Shown: one piece after another, positions 8,962 to 18,371 of the stretch
Position numbering within the stretch: the stretch's first letter is position 1
Layout: each line of letters begins with the position of its first letter
Assembly (NCBI GenBank): GCA_016841965.1
Contig: JAEANN010000056.1
Location: 1 to 64,000, forward strand
Length of the DNA stretch: 64,000 bases
Source of the DNA: Candidatus Roseilinea mizusawaensis
Lineage (GTDB): Bacteria; Chloroflexota; Anaerolineae; J036; Brachytrichaceae
Direction of reading: 5' to 3'
Notes under the pieces: generated by a model
The model's database searches: none
What the model was told of the DNA's origin: nothing
What the model saw: the letters and a program-made list of their open reading frames with translations, nothing else
Translations under genes and position numbers: made by a program

Positions 8962-10125
8962 ATGACCCTGACTGCCGATAGAAAGCAACAAGTTGTTGAG
9001 ATCGCCCGCGACCTGGTGCGGGCCAAAAGTCTGGCCGGGCAAGAATCGGCTGCTGCGCAGGTGGTTGTGAACGCCATGCGCGCGTTGAACTATGACGATG
9101 TGCGCGTGGATGCGCTGGGCAACGTGATCGGCGTGCTTGCGCCCGCTGCACCGGCGCCCAATGCCGGCAGCATCTTGTTCGATTCGCACATAGACACGGT
9201 CGAGGCCGCCGGCCGCTGGACGAAGGATCCATTTGGCGGCGAAGTCAGCGATGACAAACTGTGGGGGCGCGGCGCAGCCGACATGAAAGGCGCGCTGGCG
9301 GCGTCGTTGTGCGGCGCGGCCTATGCCAAAGCCGATGGCCGGCTGCGCAGCACAGTCTTCATTTCGGCTTCGGTCAACGAAGAACAGATCGAGGGCCTGG
9401 CGCTGGCCGATGTGCTGATGACATATCGCCCGGCGCGTGTGGTGATTTGCGAATCCACCAACCTGAAGCTAAATATCGGCGGGCGTGGCCGGGCCGAGGT
9501 CTTCCTCACGGTCGAGGGCGTGCCGGCCCACGCCAGCACGCCGCACCTGGGCGTCAATGCGCTCAAGCAGGCTGCCCGGCTGATTCTGGCCGTCAACGAG
9601 TGGCAGCCGCCGCGCGACCCACTGCTGGGCGCCGGCATCTTCGAGCCAACCGAGATCATCAGCTCGCCCTATCCCAGCGTCTCGGTGTTGCCCGATCGCT
9701 GCCGCATCCGCTGTGACCGCCGGCTGCTGGTGGGCGAAAGCGAGCGCGACGTGCTCGACCCCCTCAACCAGATCATCGACCGCCTGCGCGCCCAAGACCC
9801 AACCTTCCGAGCGCGCGCAGAGATCGACACCGAGACCATCACGACCTACACGGGGGCGCAACGCACCGGCCTCAAGTTTCAGCCGGCGTGGAAGATGGAC
9901 CCGGACAGCGACTTCATCCGTGCCGCGCGGGCTGCGCTTGGCGATCCTGAGATCGGCTATTACGCCTTTTGCACCAACGCCGCGCGCAGCGCCGGCCTGA
10001 TGGGCATCCCGACCATCGGCTTTGGGCCGGGGCGCGAGGAGCACGCCCACATTGCCGACGAGTTCTGCGCGCTCGAACAGTTGTGGGGCGCGGCGCAGGG
10101 CTATTACGCCCTGTGTGGGATATGA
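8962..10125 (+). CDS. M20-family metallohydrolase (YgeY-like)
   Basis: A 387-residue M20/ArgE/DapE-type zinc hydrolase. Metal-binding and catalytic motifs are FDSHIDTVE, GRGAADMKGALAAS and SASVNEEQIEG; a dimerisation domain (LTVEGVPAHASTPHLGVNALKQA) lies around residues 175-290. The overall pattern resembles the YgeY family, named for proximity to selenium genes in other organisms; no selenium genes are nearby here. Likely an amidohydrolase of N-acyl amino acids, dipeptides or carbamoyl compounds. The start has a weak GGTGA ahead of it. Confidence 0.85.
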   Translation: MTLTADRKQQVVEIARDLVRAKSLAGQESAAAQVVVNAMRALNYDDVRVDALGNVIGVLAPAAPAPNAGSILFDSHIDTVEAAGRWTKDPFGGEVSDDKLWGRGAADMKGALAASLCGAAYAKADGRLRSTVFISASVNEEQIEGLALADVLMTYRPARVVICESTNLKLNIGGRGRAEVFLTVEGVPAHASTPHLGVNALKQAARLILAVNEWQPPRDPLLGAGIFEPTEIISSPYPSVSVLPDRCRIRCDRRLLVGESERDVLDPLNQIIDRLRAQDPTFRARAEIDTETITTYTGAQRTGLKFQPAWKMDPDSDFIRAARAALGDPEIGYYAFCTNAARSAGLMGIPTIGFGPGREEHAHIADEFCALEQLWGAAQGYYALCGI

Positions 10126-10261
10126 CAGGCGCCAGGCTGTCATCCAGGTCAGAGCGGCAATCCATCCGAAAAACAAGCTGCCCCTGTCATGGCTAGCCGG
10201 CCAGTGGCAGAGACATTCGTCTGGGAAGGCAAAGTAGGCGCTGCTGCGCTAAGTGATCGGG

Positions 10262-10267
10262 TAACAT
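10262..10267 (+). promoter_or_regulatory. -10-like hexamer for the MDR gene (predicted leaderless)
   Basis: TAACAT lies 7 nt before the ATG at 10275 and no Shine-Dalgarno is present. The arrangement matches other genes in the window, but the hexamer itself is weaker. Confidence 0.35.
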
Positions 10268-10274
10268 GTGCGCT

Positions 10275-11261
10275 ATGCGCGCGCTTGTACTGTCCGATCA
10301 ACTGACATTCAACCCGAACTACCCGGCCCCCACACCCGCGCCGGGTGAAGCCATTATTCGCGTCACCCGCGCCGGCATTTGCAACACAGACCTGGAGCTG
10401 ATCAAAGGCTACATGGGTTTTCGCGGCGTGCTCGGCCACGAGTTTGTCGGCGTCGTCGAGTCCATCACGCCCGCTCCTGCCGGCCCGCTGCCCATCATCC
10501 GCCCTGGCGAGCGCGTTGTGGGCGAGATCAACGCAGTGCCGCTTGCCTCGCCCTCGCGCGACTGGCATCAGCGCGCCCAGGACCCGGCCCGCACCACCCT
10601 GGGCATCGACCGACGCGATGGCGTGTTTGCCGACTACACCCGCCTGCCGCTGGTCAATCTGCATCGCGTGCCGGACGCTGTCTCGGATGACGAAGCCGTG
10701 TTTGTCGAGCCGCTGGCCGCCGCCTGCCAGATTGTGCAGCAGGTTCATCTCAAGCCAACCGATCGCGTGGCCGTGCTGGGCGATGGCAAACTGGGCCTGT
10801 TGTGCGCGCAGGTGCTGGCCACAACAGCTTGCGATCTGACCGCCATCGGCAAACATGCTGCCAAGCTGGATATCCTGAAACAGCGCGGCATTAGGACGAT
10901 GCAGGTGTCTGAAGCCGGCAGTATTGAAGCGCGCCGCTTTGATGTGGTGGTCGAATGCACGGGTTCGCCGGCCGGCTTCGATCTGGCGCGCCAGCTCTTG
11001 CGCCCGCGTGGGACGCTCGTGCTGAAGAGCACCTACGAAGGGCTGCCGCAGGCCAACCTGACCATGATCGTCGTGGACGAGATCACGGTGGTCGGGTCGC
11101 GCTGCGGGCCTTTCGAGCCGGCGTTGCGCTTGCTGGCGCACAAGCGCGTCGATGTCACTTCGCTGATCCATGCTCGTTATCCCCTGCACGAGGGTGTGCG
11201 CGCGCTGGAACATGCCGGCCGGCCGGGTGTGCTGAAAGTCCTCCTCGACATTGTTTCTTGA
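10275..11261 (+). CDS. Medium-chain alcohol/polyol dehydrogenase lacking the structural-zinc cysteines
   Basis: A 328-residue MDR-superfamily oxidoreductase. The catalytic-zinc motifs are present ([14 protein letters not shown] and GHEFVG). The NAD(P) Rossmann fold begins near [16 protein letters not shown]. The lobe that normally carries four cysteines reads [15 protein letters not shown] followed by [10 protein letters not shown], so the LGIDRRDG landmark is kept but all four zinc ligands are gone. It probably oxidises a sugar, polyol or alcohol with NAD(P). It sits upstream of tdh and kbl in the same direction; whether it shares their transcript is unclear. Confidence 0.88.
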   Translation: MRALVLSDQLTFNPNYPAPTPAPGEAIIRVTRAGICNTDLELIKGYMGFRGVLGHEFVGVVESITPAPAGPLPIIRPGERVVGEINAVPLASPSRDWHQRAQDPARTTLGIDRRDGVFADYTRLPLVNLHRVPDAVSDDEAVFVEPLAAACQIVQQVHLKPTDRVAVLGDGKLGLLCAQVLATTACDLTAIGKHAAKLDILKQRGIRTMQVSEAGSIEARRFDVVVECTGSPAGFDLARQLLRPRGTLVLKSTYEGLPQANLTMIVVDEITVVGSRCGPFEPALRLLAHKRVDVTSLIHARYPLHEGVRALEHAGRPGVLKVLLDIVS

Positions 11262-11296
11262 CCCAGGGGGTACACTTACAGTTGGGCGTGCATCTC

Positions 11297-11333
11297 ACGC
11301 GCCGCGTATCACGCGCCGCGTATCACGCGCCGC
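11297..11333. repeat. 14-bp direct repeat upstream of tdh
   Basis: ACGCGCCGCGTATC occurs twice in tandem with a partial third copy, in the 88-nt gap before tdh. The function is unknown; it could be a regulatory array or simple slippage. Confidence 0.7.
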
Positions 11334-11349
11334 CCCAGGTGAAGCAACC

Positions 11350-12390
11350 ATGATTACCGGAACGATGAAAGCCCTGGTCAAGAAATATCCCCGCGAGGGC
11401 CTGTGGCTGGACGAAGTGCCCATCCCACAGCCCGGCATCAACGACGTGCTGATCAAGATTCACAAGACCTCGATCTGCGGCACCGATGTGCATATCTGGA
11501 ACTGGGACGCCTGGTCACAAAAGACCATCCCGGTGCCGATGGTGGTGGGACACGAGTTTGTCGGCACGGTGGCGGCGATGGGATCGAACGTGCGTGATCT
11601 GAACATTGGCGATCTAGTGTCGGGCGAGGGGCACATTGTGTGCGGGCGCTGCCGCAACTGCCTGGCCGGCCGGCGGCACCTGTGCAAGGACACCCAGGGC
11701 GTGGGCGTCAACCGTCCCGGCGCGTTCGCCGAGTATCTGTGCATCCCGGTCACCAACGTCTGGCACGCCGACCCTTCAATCCCCACCGACATTCTGAGCA
11801 TCTTCGACCCCTTTGGTAACGCCACGCACACGGCGCTCTCGTTTCGCGTGCTGGGCGAGGATGTGCTGATTACAGGAGCCGGGCCGATCGGCGTGATGGC
11901 GACGGCGATTGTGCGGCACGCCGGCGCCCGCTATGTGGTGACCACCGACCTCAACCCCTACCGGCTTGAACTGGCGCGCAAGATGGGCGCCACACTGGCC
12001 GTGGACCCGCGCGAGAAAAGCCTGGCTCAGGTGCAGAAAGAACTCGGCATGAAAGAAGGCTTCGATGTTGGCCTGGAGATGTCGGGCAGCGGCGCGGCTT
12101 TTCGCGATATGCTGGCTAACATGTGCCACGGCGGTCGCATTGCCATGCTGGGCATTCCCACTGCCGATCTGGCCATCGACTGGAACACCGTGATATTCAA
12201 CATGCTGACCATCAAGGGCATTTACGGGCGCGAGATGTACGAGACGTGGTACATGATGCAGTCGATGCTGCAATCCGGCCTCGACATCAGCCCGGTCATC
12301 ACGCACCGCTTCCACTACACTGAATTCGAGCAAGGCTTCGAAATCATGCGCTCTGGCAATTCGGGCAAGGTGATCCTGAACTGGGTGTGA
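11350..12390 (+). CDS. tdh: L-threonine 3-dehydrogenase
   Basis: A 346-residue zinc MDR enzyme oxidising L-threonine with NAD+ to 2-amino-3-ketobutyrate. Catalytic-zinc motifs are [13 protein letters not shown] and VVGHEFVG; the structural-zinc loop is intact ([15 protein letters not shown]). The nucleotide-binding site is [14 protein letters not shown] and the family motif [18 protein letters not shown] is present. The ATG at 11350 ([12 protein letters not shown]) is chosen over the longer track start. It is 63 nt upstream of kbl, which cleaves its product, so the two form the classic threonine-degradation pair. Confidence 0.95.
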   Translation: MITGTMKALVKKYPREGLWLDEVPIPQPGINDVLIKIHKTSICGTDVHIWNWDAWSQKTIPVPMVVGHEFVGTVAAMGSNVRDLNIGDLVSGEGHIVCGRCRNCLAGRRHLCKDTQGVGVNRPGAFAEYLCIPVTNVWHADPSIPTDILSIFDPFGNATHTALSFRVLGEDVLITGAGPIGVMATAIVRHAGARYVVTTDLNPYRLELARKMGATLAVDPREKSLAQVQKELGMKEGFDVGLEMSGSGAAFRDMLANMCHGGRIAMLGIPTADLAIDWNTVIFNMLTIKGIYGREMYETWYMMQSMLQSGLDISPVITHRFHYTEFEQGFEIMRSGNSGKVILNWV

Positions 12391-12400
12391 CCGGCGGGCT

Positions 12401-12440
12401 GTTCAGGTTCTTCAGGTTTGTAAGGTTTGTAGAGTTCTAC
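12401..12440. repeat. Degenerate TTCAGGT/TTGTAAGG-type repeat between tdh and kbl
   Basis: The gap contains iterated GTTCAGGTTCTTCAGGTTTG-like units of about 9 bp. A similar reverse-complement stretch (AACAACCCGAAGAACCC) occurs at 35.59 kb. This looks like a dispersed low-complexity family rather than a gene signal. Confidence 0.5.
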
Positions 12441-12453
12441 AGGCGGAACACAC

Positions 12454-13638
<1,185 letters not shown>

Positions 13639-13648
13639 TGCTGCCTGA

Positions 13649-13654
13649 TAAAAT
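13649..13654 (+). promoter_or_regulatory. Extended -10 promoter for the Uma2 gene (predicted leaderless)
   Basis: TGATAAAAT (TGn plus TAAAAT) ends 6 nt before the ATG at 13661, and there is no Shine-Dalgarno. A transcript would start at or one base from the start codon. Confidence 0.5.
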
Positions 13655-13660
13655 CAACGC

Positions 13661-14167
13661 ATGGCCCCGTCAGACGTTGTGCTAGACCGGTTGCTGCGCG
13701 CCGAGGAAATAGGGGTGCGTCTCGAAATTGTCGCCGGCCTCCCCATCTGGGAAGCGCAACCACTGCTTCGGCATCAGGAGGAGGTCGATCGGATTCGCGC
13801 CTCCATCCATTCGCGCACGCCCTCGAATCAGGCCGGCTGTGGTTGTTTCCACATCGCGGATATCTACATTCAGTTCCCGGATGGATCGCTGAAACGCCCC
13901 GACATCTCGGTCTTCTGCAGCCGCCCAACAGACGAAGATGTCGCTGTGACCACTGTGCCTGAAGCTGTGGTTGAGGTGATCAGCAAAGGCTATGAAGCAA
14001 AAGATCTGGAGATTGGGCCGCGCTTCTACCTGTCCCAGGGCGTGAAGGATGTCGTTGTCTTCGACCCCTATACGCTGGTTGTGCTACACGTACGGCGCAA
14101 CGGTGCGACGCGCCTTGTGTCGCCTGCCCATCTCCAGCTCGAGTGCGGCTGCGATCTCATGGTGTGA
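13661..14167 (+). CDS. Uma2-family PD-(D/E)XK endonuclease-like protein
   Basis: A 168-residue member of the Uma2/DUF820 family, abundant in cyanobacteria and Chloroflexota. The nuclease-like core is visible: KRPDISVFCS (Asp), PEAVVEVISKGYEAKD (Glu, and Lys nearby) and the FYLSQGVKDVVVFDP segment. The biological role of these proteins is not established. It is preceded by a leaderless-type promoter and followed by the phosphatase gene with a 16-nt gap. Confidence 0.85.
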   Translation: MAPSDVVLDRLLRAEEIGVRLEIVAGLPIWEAQPLLRHQEEVDRIRASIHSRTPSNQAGCGCFHIADIYIQFPDGSLKRPDISVFCSRPTDEDVAVTTVPEAVVEVISKGYEAKDLEIGPRFYLSQGVKDVVVFDPYTLVVLHVRRNGATRLVSPAHLQLECGCDLMV

Positions 14168-14183
14168 CGCGCTGGATGTCACT

Positions 14184-14675
14184 ATGCCTGCTGTCTTGTT
14201 TGTCTGCACCGGCAATATCGCGCGCTCGCCGCTGGCCGCGGCGATGTTTCGCCAGCGTTTGAAGGCTCGCGGCCTGGAGGGTGACTGGGTGGTTGAGTCC
14301 GCCGGCACGTGGGCTTACGACGGCGAGTCTTCGCCCGATTCCGTCCAGCAGGTTGCGCGCGAGTATGGGCTGGATGTCAGCGCCCATCGCGCCCGGCGCG
14401 TGTCGGGCGACTTGCTGGCGCCGTTCGACCTCATCCTCACCATGGAGCGCGGCCACAAGGAGGCGATTCAGGTCGAGTTCCCGCGCGTGGCTGCGCGCAC
14501 TTTTTTGCTGAGTGAAATGGTTGGGCAGCGTTACGATGTGCCAGACCCCTATGATGCGCTCGACGAAGTGCGCCAGGCGGCGCGCCTGATCGATGCGTTG
14601 TTGAGCGAAGGACATGCTCGCATTGTGGCGCTGGCCCAGGCCGGCAGTGGGAATACGCCGAAGACATCGCAATGA
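14184..14675 (+). CDS. Low-molecular-weight protein-tyrosine phosphatase
   Basis: A 163-residue LMW-PTP. The P-loop VCTGNIARSP (Cx5RS) begins at residue 7, and the catalytic Asp lies in VPDPYDALDEV near the C terminus. The P-loop carries Ile (GNI), as in tyrosine phosphatases, where arginine phosphatases such as YwlE carry Thr. It may reverse phosphorylation by bacterial Tyr or Hanks-type kinases. The start at 14184 is set by homology. Its stop overlaps the udk start (ATGA), so the two are translationally coupled. Confidence 0.9.
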   Translation: MPAVLFVCTGNIARSPLAAAMFRQRLKARGLEGDWVVESAGTWAYDGESSPDSVQQVAREYGLDVSAHRARRVSGDLLAPFDLILTMERGHKEAIQVEFPRVAARTFLLSEMVGQRYDVPDPYDALDEVRQAARLIDALLSEGHARIVALAQAGSGNTPKTSQ

Positions 14676-15325
14676 ACACGATCCCACATCACCCCGCTGC
14701 CCCTGCCCGGCGGCCCATGGTCGTGGGCGTGGCCGGCGGCACCGGCTCGGGCAAAACCACCCTAGTGCGCAACATCGTCGAGGCTGTCGGCGCGGACAAC
14801 ATCGTCGTGTTGCAGCACGATTCGTATTACCGCGATCACAGCGACCTGCGCTTCGAAGAGCGCACCCGGCTGAACTATGACCATCCCGATGCGCTGGAAA
14901 CCGAGTTGTTTGTGCAGCATTTGCAGCAGTTGATCGCCGGCCAGCCGGTCGACGTGCCGGTGTACGACTTTGTGACGCATACGCGCCGGCGCGAAACCCT
15001 GCGCGTTGCGCCGGCCCGCGTGATCCTGGTCGAGGGGATTCTGGTGCTGGCCGAGCCGGGCCTGCGCGCCTTGATGGACATCAAGATTTTTGTGGACACC
15101 GATGCCGATGTGCGCTTCATTCGCCGGCTGCAACGCGATATTCAGGAGCGCGGCCGCTCGGTCGAGTCGGTCGTGCAGCAGTACCTGAACAGCGTCAAGC
15201 CCATGCACGAGTTGTTTGTCGAGCCGAGTAAACGCTATGCCGACATCATCATCCCCGAAGGCGGGCACAACACCACCGCGCTCGATATGGTGATTGCCCG
15301 CCTGCGCATGGCCGGCGACACTTGA
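14672..15325 (+). CDS. udk: Uridine kinase
   Basis: A 217-residue P-loop kinase phosphorylating uridine and cytidine for pyrimidine salvage. Walker A is VAGGTGSGKTTLVRNI; uridine-kinase signatures are HDSYYRDHSDL, NYDHPDALETEL, YDFVTHTRR and VILVEGILVL, with the lid region DVRFIRRLQRDIQERGRS. It overlaps the phosphatase gene by 4 nt (ATGA) and ends ahead of a strong terminator. Confidence 0.95.
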   Translation: MNTIPHHPAAPARRPMVVGVAGGTGSGKTTLVRNIVEAVGADNIVVLQHDSYYRDHSDLRFEERTRLNYDHPDALETELFVQHLQQLIAGQPVDVPVYDFVTHTRRRETLRVAPARVILVEGILVLAEPGLRALMDIKIFVDTDADVRFIRRLQRDIQERGRSVESVVQQYLNSVKPMHELFVEPSKRYADIIIPEGGHNTTALDMVIARLRMAGDT

Positions 15326-15348
15326 GCCAAATGTCGGGCAGGTAGAAA

Positions 15349-15391
15349 ACGCAAACGCCCCCGCCCAAGACGCAGGCGGGGGCGTTTGCGT
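15349..15391. terminator. 17-bp perfect hairpin between udk and the MFS gene
   Basis: ACGCAAACGCCCCCGCC pairs perfectly with GGCGGGGGCGTTTGCGT across a 9-nt loop. It separates two convergent genes and probably stops transcription in both directions. There is no T-run, but the stem is very strong. Confidence 0.7.
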
Positions 15392-15430
15392 GCGCGTTTG
15401 CGCGCGCGTTTGCGTGCGCGTTCGCGTGCG
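15381..15430. repeat. Alternating GCGTTTGCGTGCG tract
   Basis: After the hairpin, GCGTTTGCGTGCGCGTTTGC-like units repeat to about 15430. Long purine-pyrimidine alternation (GCGCGCG, TGCGTGCGCG) could adopt Z-form DNA. It overlaps the right hairpin arm and stops just short of the MFS stop codon. Confidence 0.6.
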
Positions 15431-15435
15431 TAGGA

Positions 15436-16767
15436 TCAGCGCGCCGGCATGCCGCCACCGGTGTCGGCAGTCATGCCGGGCAGGATAGCGCCGGCCTGAG
15501 CCGAGACAGATTCAGCGCGGCGTGGTCGGCCATACCAGGCCGCTGCCAGCGCAGCCGCCGCGATCCACAGCCCGCCGCTCCAGTAGGGGGCGCCGGCGCC
15601 CAATGTGTCGAACGTCGCGCCGGCCCACAGCGGCCCGGTGATGCGCGTGAGGCTGCCCACCGACTGAGTTGTGCCCAGCACCGCGCCCTGTTCGCGCGCG
15701 CCGGCCTGTTTCGAGACCAGGTTGGTCAGGGTCGGCGTCGCCAGCGCGTTGCCAATCGACACCAGCGCCATGGTGGGGTAGAGCACCCACACTGCCGGCG
15801 CAAAGGCAATTGCCACAAAGCCGACCGTCATGATGAGCAGCCCCGTCACCGCCAGACGCTGATCGCTGAAGCGGTTGACCAGCCGGCGCACCAGGAAGCC
15901 CTGCATGAACACTCCTACCACGCCCAGGAAGGTGAACAGCACGGCGTTCTCCTGTGGGCCAAGCCCAAAGCGCTGCAAGGTGAACACGCCAAAATTGCTT
16001 TGCAGGCCGGCAAATGCAAAGTTCTGCGCGAAGATGGCCGCCAGCACCGGCCGCAGCCCTGGCCGTTGCAACGCATCGCCGATCTGACGAACCGGATTCA
16101 CCTCTGCAAAGGTGATGGCCCCGCGCTTGCGCTGATGTGTCGGCAGGGATTCGGGCAGCACGAAGAAACCGAAGGCCGCCGTGACCAGCGACAGGAACGC
16201 TGCGGCAAATGCCGGCGCTTGCAGGCTGATCTGGCTCAGCGCGCCGCCCAGGGCCGGCCCCATGATGAAGCCCAGCCCAAACGCCGCCCCAATCAATCCA
16301 AAGTTCTTGGCGCGATCTTTGGGCGGGGTGACATCGGCAATGTAAGCCTGGGCGATGGAGATGTTGCCGCCGGTGAAGCCATCCACGATGCGCGCTACAA
16401 ACAACATCGCCAACGAGCCGGCCAGCCCGAACAGAATGTAGCCCACGCCAGACCCCAGCACGCTCAACACCAGCAACGGCCGCCGGCCATAACGATCTGA
16501 CAACGCTCCCAGCACCGGCGCGGCCACAAATTGCGCCGCGGCATACGACAGCGACAGCAGTCCAACCGCCAGCGCGTCGCTGCTGTATTGCTGCACGAGA
16601 TAGGGAATCACCGGGATCAGGATGCCGATCCCCAACAAGTCCAGGAAAACGGTCGCAAAAATGAAGGCGATCGGGCGCTTCCCCCGCGCGCCGTCCTCTT
16701 GATGCATCTGATGATGCAGGCGTTCCGAGAATGTCTCTTCGCTCCCCAATGGTGTGTGTTGCGTCAT
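15436..16767 (-). CDS. MFS drug efflux transporter (DHA1/TetA-like)
   Basis: A 443-residue major facilitator with about 12 membrane segments. TetA-like motifs are DLLGIGILIPVIPYLVQQY (TM1), the loop 2-3 motif GALSDRYGRRPLLVLS, and ARIVDGFTGGNISIAQAYIA. The start at 16767 (MTQHTPLG) is preferred because the extra N-terminal track sequence is not transporter-like. Likely an inner-membrane proton antiporter; substrate unknown. It is divergent from the Balon-like gene. Confidence 0.88.
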   Translation of the reverse strand: MTQHTPLGSEETFSERLHHQMHQEDGARGKRPIAFIFATVFLDLLGIGILIPVIPYLVQQYSSDALAVGLLSLSYAAAQFVAAPVLGALSDRYGRRPLLVLSVLGSGVGYILFGLAGSLAMLFVARIVDGFTGGNISIAQAYIADVTPPKDRAKNFGLIGAAFGLGFIMGPALGGALSQISLQAPAFAAAFLSLVTAAFGFFVLPESLPTHQRKRGAITFAEVNPVRQIGDALQRPGLRPVLAAIFAQNFAFAGLQSNFGVFTLQRFGLGPQENAVLFTFLGVVGVFMQGFLVRRLVNRFSDQRLAVTGLLIMTVGFVAIAFAPAVWVLYPTMALVSIGNALATPTLTNLVSKQAGAREQGAVLGTTQSVGSLTRITGPLWAGATFDTLGAGAPYWSGGLWIAAAALAAAWYGRPRRAESVSAQAGAILPGMTADTGGGMPAR

Positions 16768-16979
16768 ATTTAAATCCAACTCCAACACTGATCCCTGTCT
16801 GGGCACTGAAAAATACATTGCCCGTCTAAGGTTTGGCGGGACTTTGCAAATGTAGACCCCGCGCATAAACAGCGCATCAGGCGCGGCTGAGAATTTACTG
16901 AAGGCATCACGGAGCGGTGTGGGACAATCGCGCTGACGGCCTGGCCGTATATCAACACATAAACACAAAAAGGAGAGAG

Positions 16980-18065
16980 ATGAATCGTCGAGAAATACAC
17001 CTGCTGCGGCAGATCAAGGGATATCCATGCGTGACCATCACGCTGCCCACGCATCGCACGTCGCCGGATAACCGCCAGGATCCGATCCGGCTGAAGAATC
17101 TGGTCAAACAGGCTGCCGAGCGGCTGTTGGCCGAGTTCAACAAGCGCGAGATCGAGCCGGTGTTGACGCGCCTGGAACAGGTCGCCAACGACATTGACTA
17201 TCCGCACACGCTGGACGGGCTGGCGATCTTCGTCAACCGCGATGTTGGCCGGGCGGTGTATCTGCCTTTCAGGCTGAAAGAGCGCGTGGTTATTGATGAA
17301 GACTTCTTCACGCGCGATCTGGTGTTTGCCATGAACCGCACGCCGCGCTACTGGGTGCTGGCATTGAGCGAGAAGCCGACCCGCCTGTACGAAGGCACGC
17401 GCGATGAACTGGTCGAAATTCAGGACGGCGGATTCCCGATGACACACGAGGGGCCGGGCGGCGAGCTGCCGCTGCCGGGCGGCGAAGGCATCAACAAGTC
17501 GGCCTATCGTAACGAGCGCCATCGCCAGTTCTTCCGCCAGGTGGACGGCGCGCTCAAGCCGTTCATGGCCGGCGATCCGCTGCCGCTGGTTGTGGTGGGC
17601 GTGGATCGCTTTCTGGCCCTTTTCAACGAAGTCACCGCCCATAGGAACGCCATTCTGACCACGCTCACCGGCAGCCATGACAAAACGCCGGCCCACGAGC
17701 TGGCGAAGCTGATCTGGCCGCTGGTGCAGGTGAATCTGGCCGAGCAGCGCCGGCAAATTCTGGCCGAGCTGGAAAAGGCGGTCGGCGAGCGCCGCTTCGC
17801 TTCGACCATTGGCGAGGTGTGGCGCTATGCCAGAGAAGGGCGCGGCCGGCTGTTGCTGGTGGAAGAGGATTTGCACTTCCCGGCCCGCGTGGACGAGAGC
17901 GGCATGCATATCACGCCGGCCGAGGATGCCGGCGCGCCGGGCGTCATCGATGATGCGGTGGATGAGATTATCGAGACCGTGCTGGACAAGCAGGGCCAGG
18001 TGGTGTTTGTGGACAACGGTTCCTTGCGCGCGCACCAGGGTATTGCGCTGATTTTGCGCTACTAA
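16980..18065 (+). CDS. BaeRF family 3 protein, probable Balon-like ribosome hibernation factor
   Basis: A 361-residue protein matching the bacterial archaeo-eukaryotic release-factor-like family 3. Typical features are LLRQIKGYPCVTITLPTHRT, QDPIRLKNLVKQAAERL, a middle domain with RYWVLALSEKPTRLYEGTRD, and a C-terminal domain with GRLLLVEEDLHF and DDAVDEIIETVLDKQGQVVFV. Balon, a member of this class, binds the ribosomal A site with EF-Tu during dormancy; that role is inferred here. AAGGAGAGAG ahead of the ATG at 16980 fixes the start. Confidence 0.82.
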   Translation: MNRREIHLLRQIKGYPCVTITLPTHRTSPDNRQDPIRLKNLVKQAAERLLAEFNKREIEPVLTRLEQVANDIDYPHTLDGLAIFVNRDVGRAVYLPFRLKERVVIDEDFFTRDLVFAMNRTPRYWVLALSEKPTRLYEGTRDELVEIQDGGFPMTHEGPGGELPLPGGEGINKSAYRNERHRQFFRQVDGALKPFMAGDPLPLVVVGVDRFLALFNEVTAHRNAILTTLTGSHDKTPAHELAKLIWPLVQVNLAEQRRQILAELEKAVGERRFASTIGEVWRYAREGRGRLLLVEEDLHFPARVDESGMHITPAEDAGAPGVIDDAVDEIIETVLDKQGQVVFVDNGSLRAHQGIALILRY

Positions 18066-18371
18066 CCGGCGCGCGGTGCAGATAATTTCATAAGGCTTAG
18101 AGCATTGCAAAAGCGCAAGAACACACCGGCAAAACGGATATCGTGGGGCTGGGCCTTGCGCCCGCCCTTGCGCCCGCCCCCGTCCCAGGGGCAACCACAA
18201 GGGTTGCCCCTGCGGTTGGCGATATTGTTGGCGCGTTCAAATCCGTCACCACGGTTTTGTATATACGCCATGTCAAACAATCCGGCTGGCGTATCGCGCA
18301 TGGGTTGGACATTACGCCCGACACGCTCGCCGTCGCGCGCACCAACTATTGTCTTTGCGCTTGTGTTTGCG
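18066..18371. other. 306-nt intergenic region with a dispersed palindrome
   Basis: No convincing gene. The region separates the convergent Balon-like and dehydratase genes, contains GCCCGCCCTTGCGCCCGCCC-like runs and one strong palindrome listed separately. Small ORFs here on both strands are translations of this low-complexity sequence. Confidence 0.7.
18186..18212. repeat. REP-like palindrome GGGGCAACC-acaag-GGTTGCCCC
   Basis: An 11-bp perfect inverted repeat (CAGGGGCAACC / GGTTGCCCCTG) with a 5-nt loop. Elements of the form GGGGCRACC-ACAAG-GGTYGCCCC are recalled as common in intergenic DNA of many environmental bacteria. It could act as a terminator between convergent genes. Confidence 0.6.

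Noticed and set aside
11297-11333. Possible attachment site or operator at the 14-bp direct repeats
   Set aside because: No integrase or mobile gene nearby and no palindromic symmetry; kept only as a repeat.
16770-18200. 476-residue minus-strand ORF opposite the Balon-like gene
   Set aside because: Antisense shadow; the plus strand has a proper Shine-Dalgarno and a known family.
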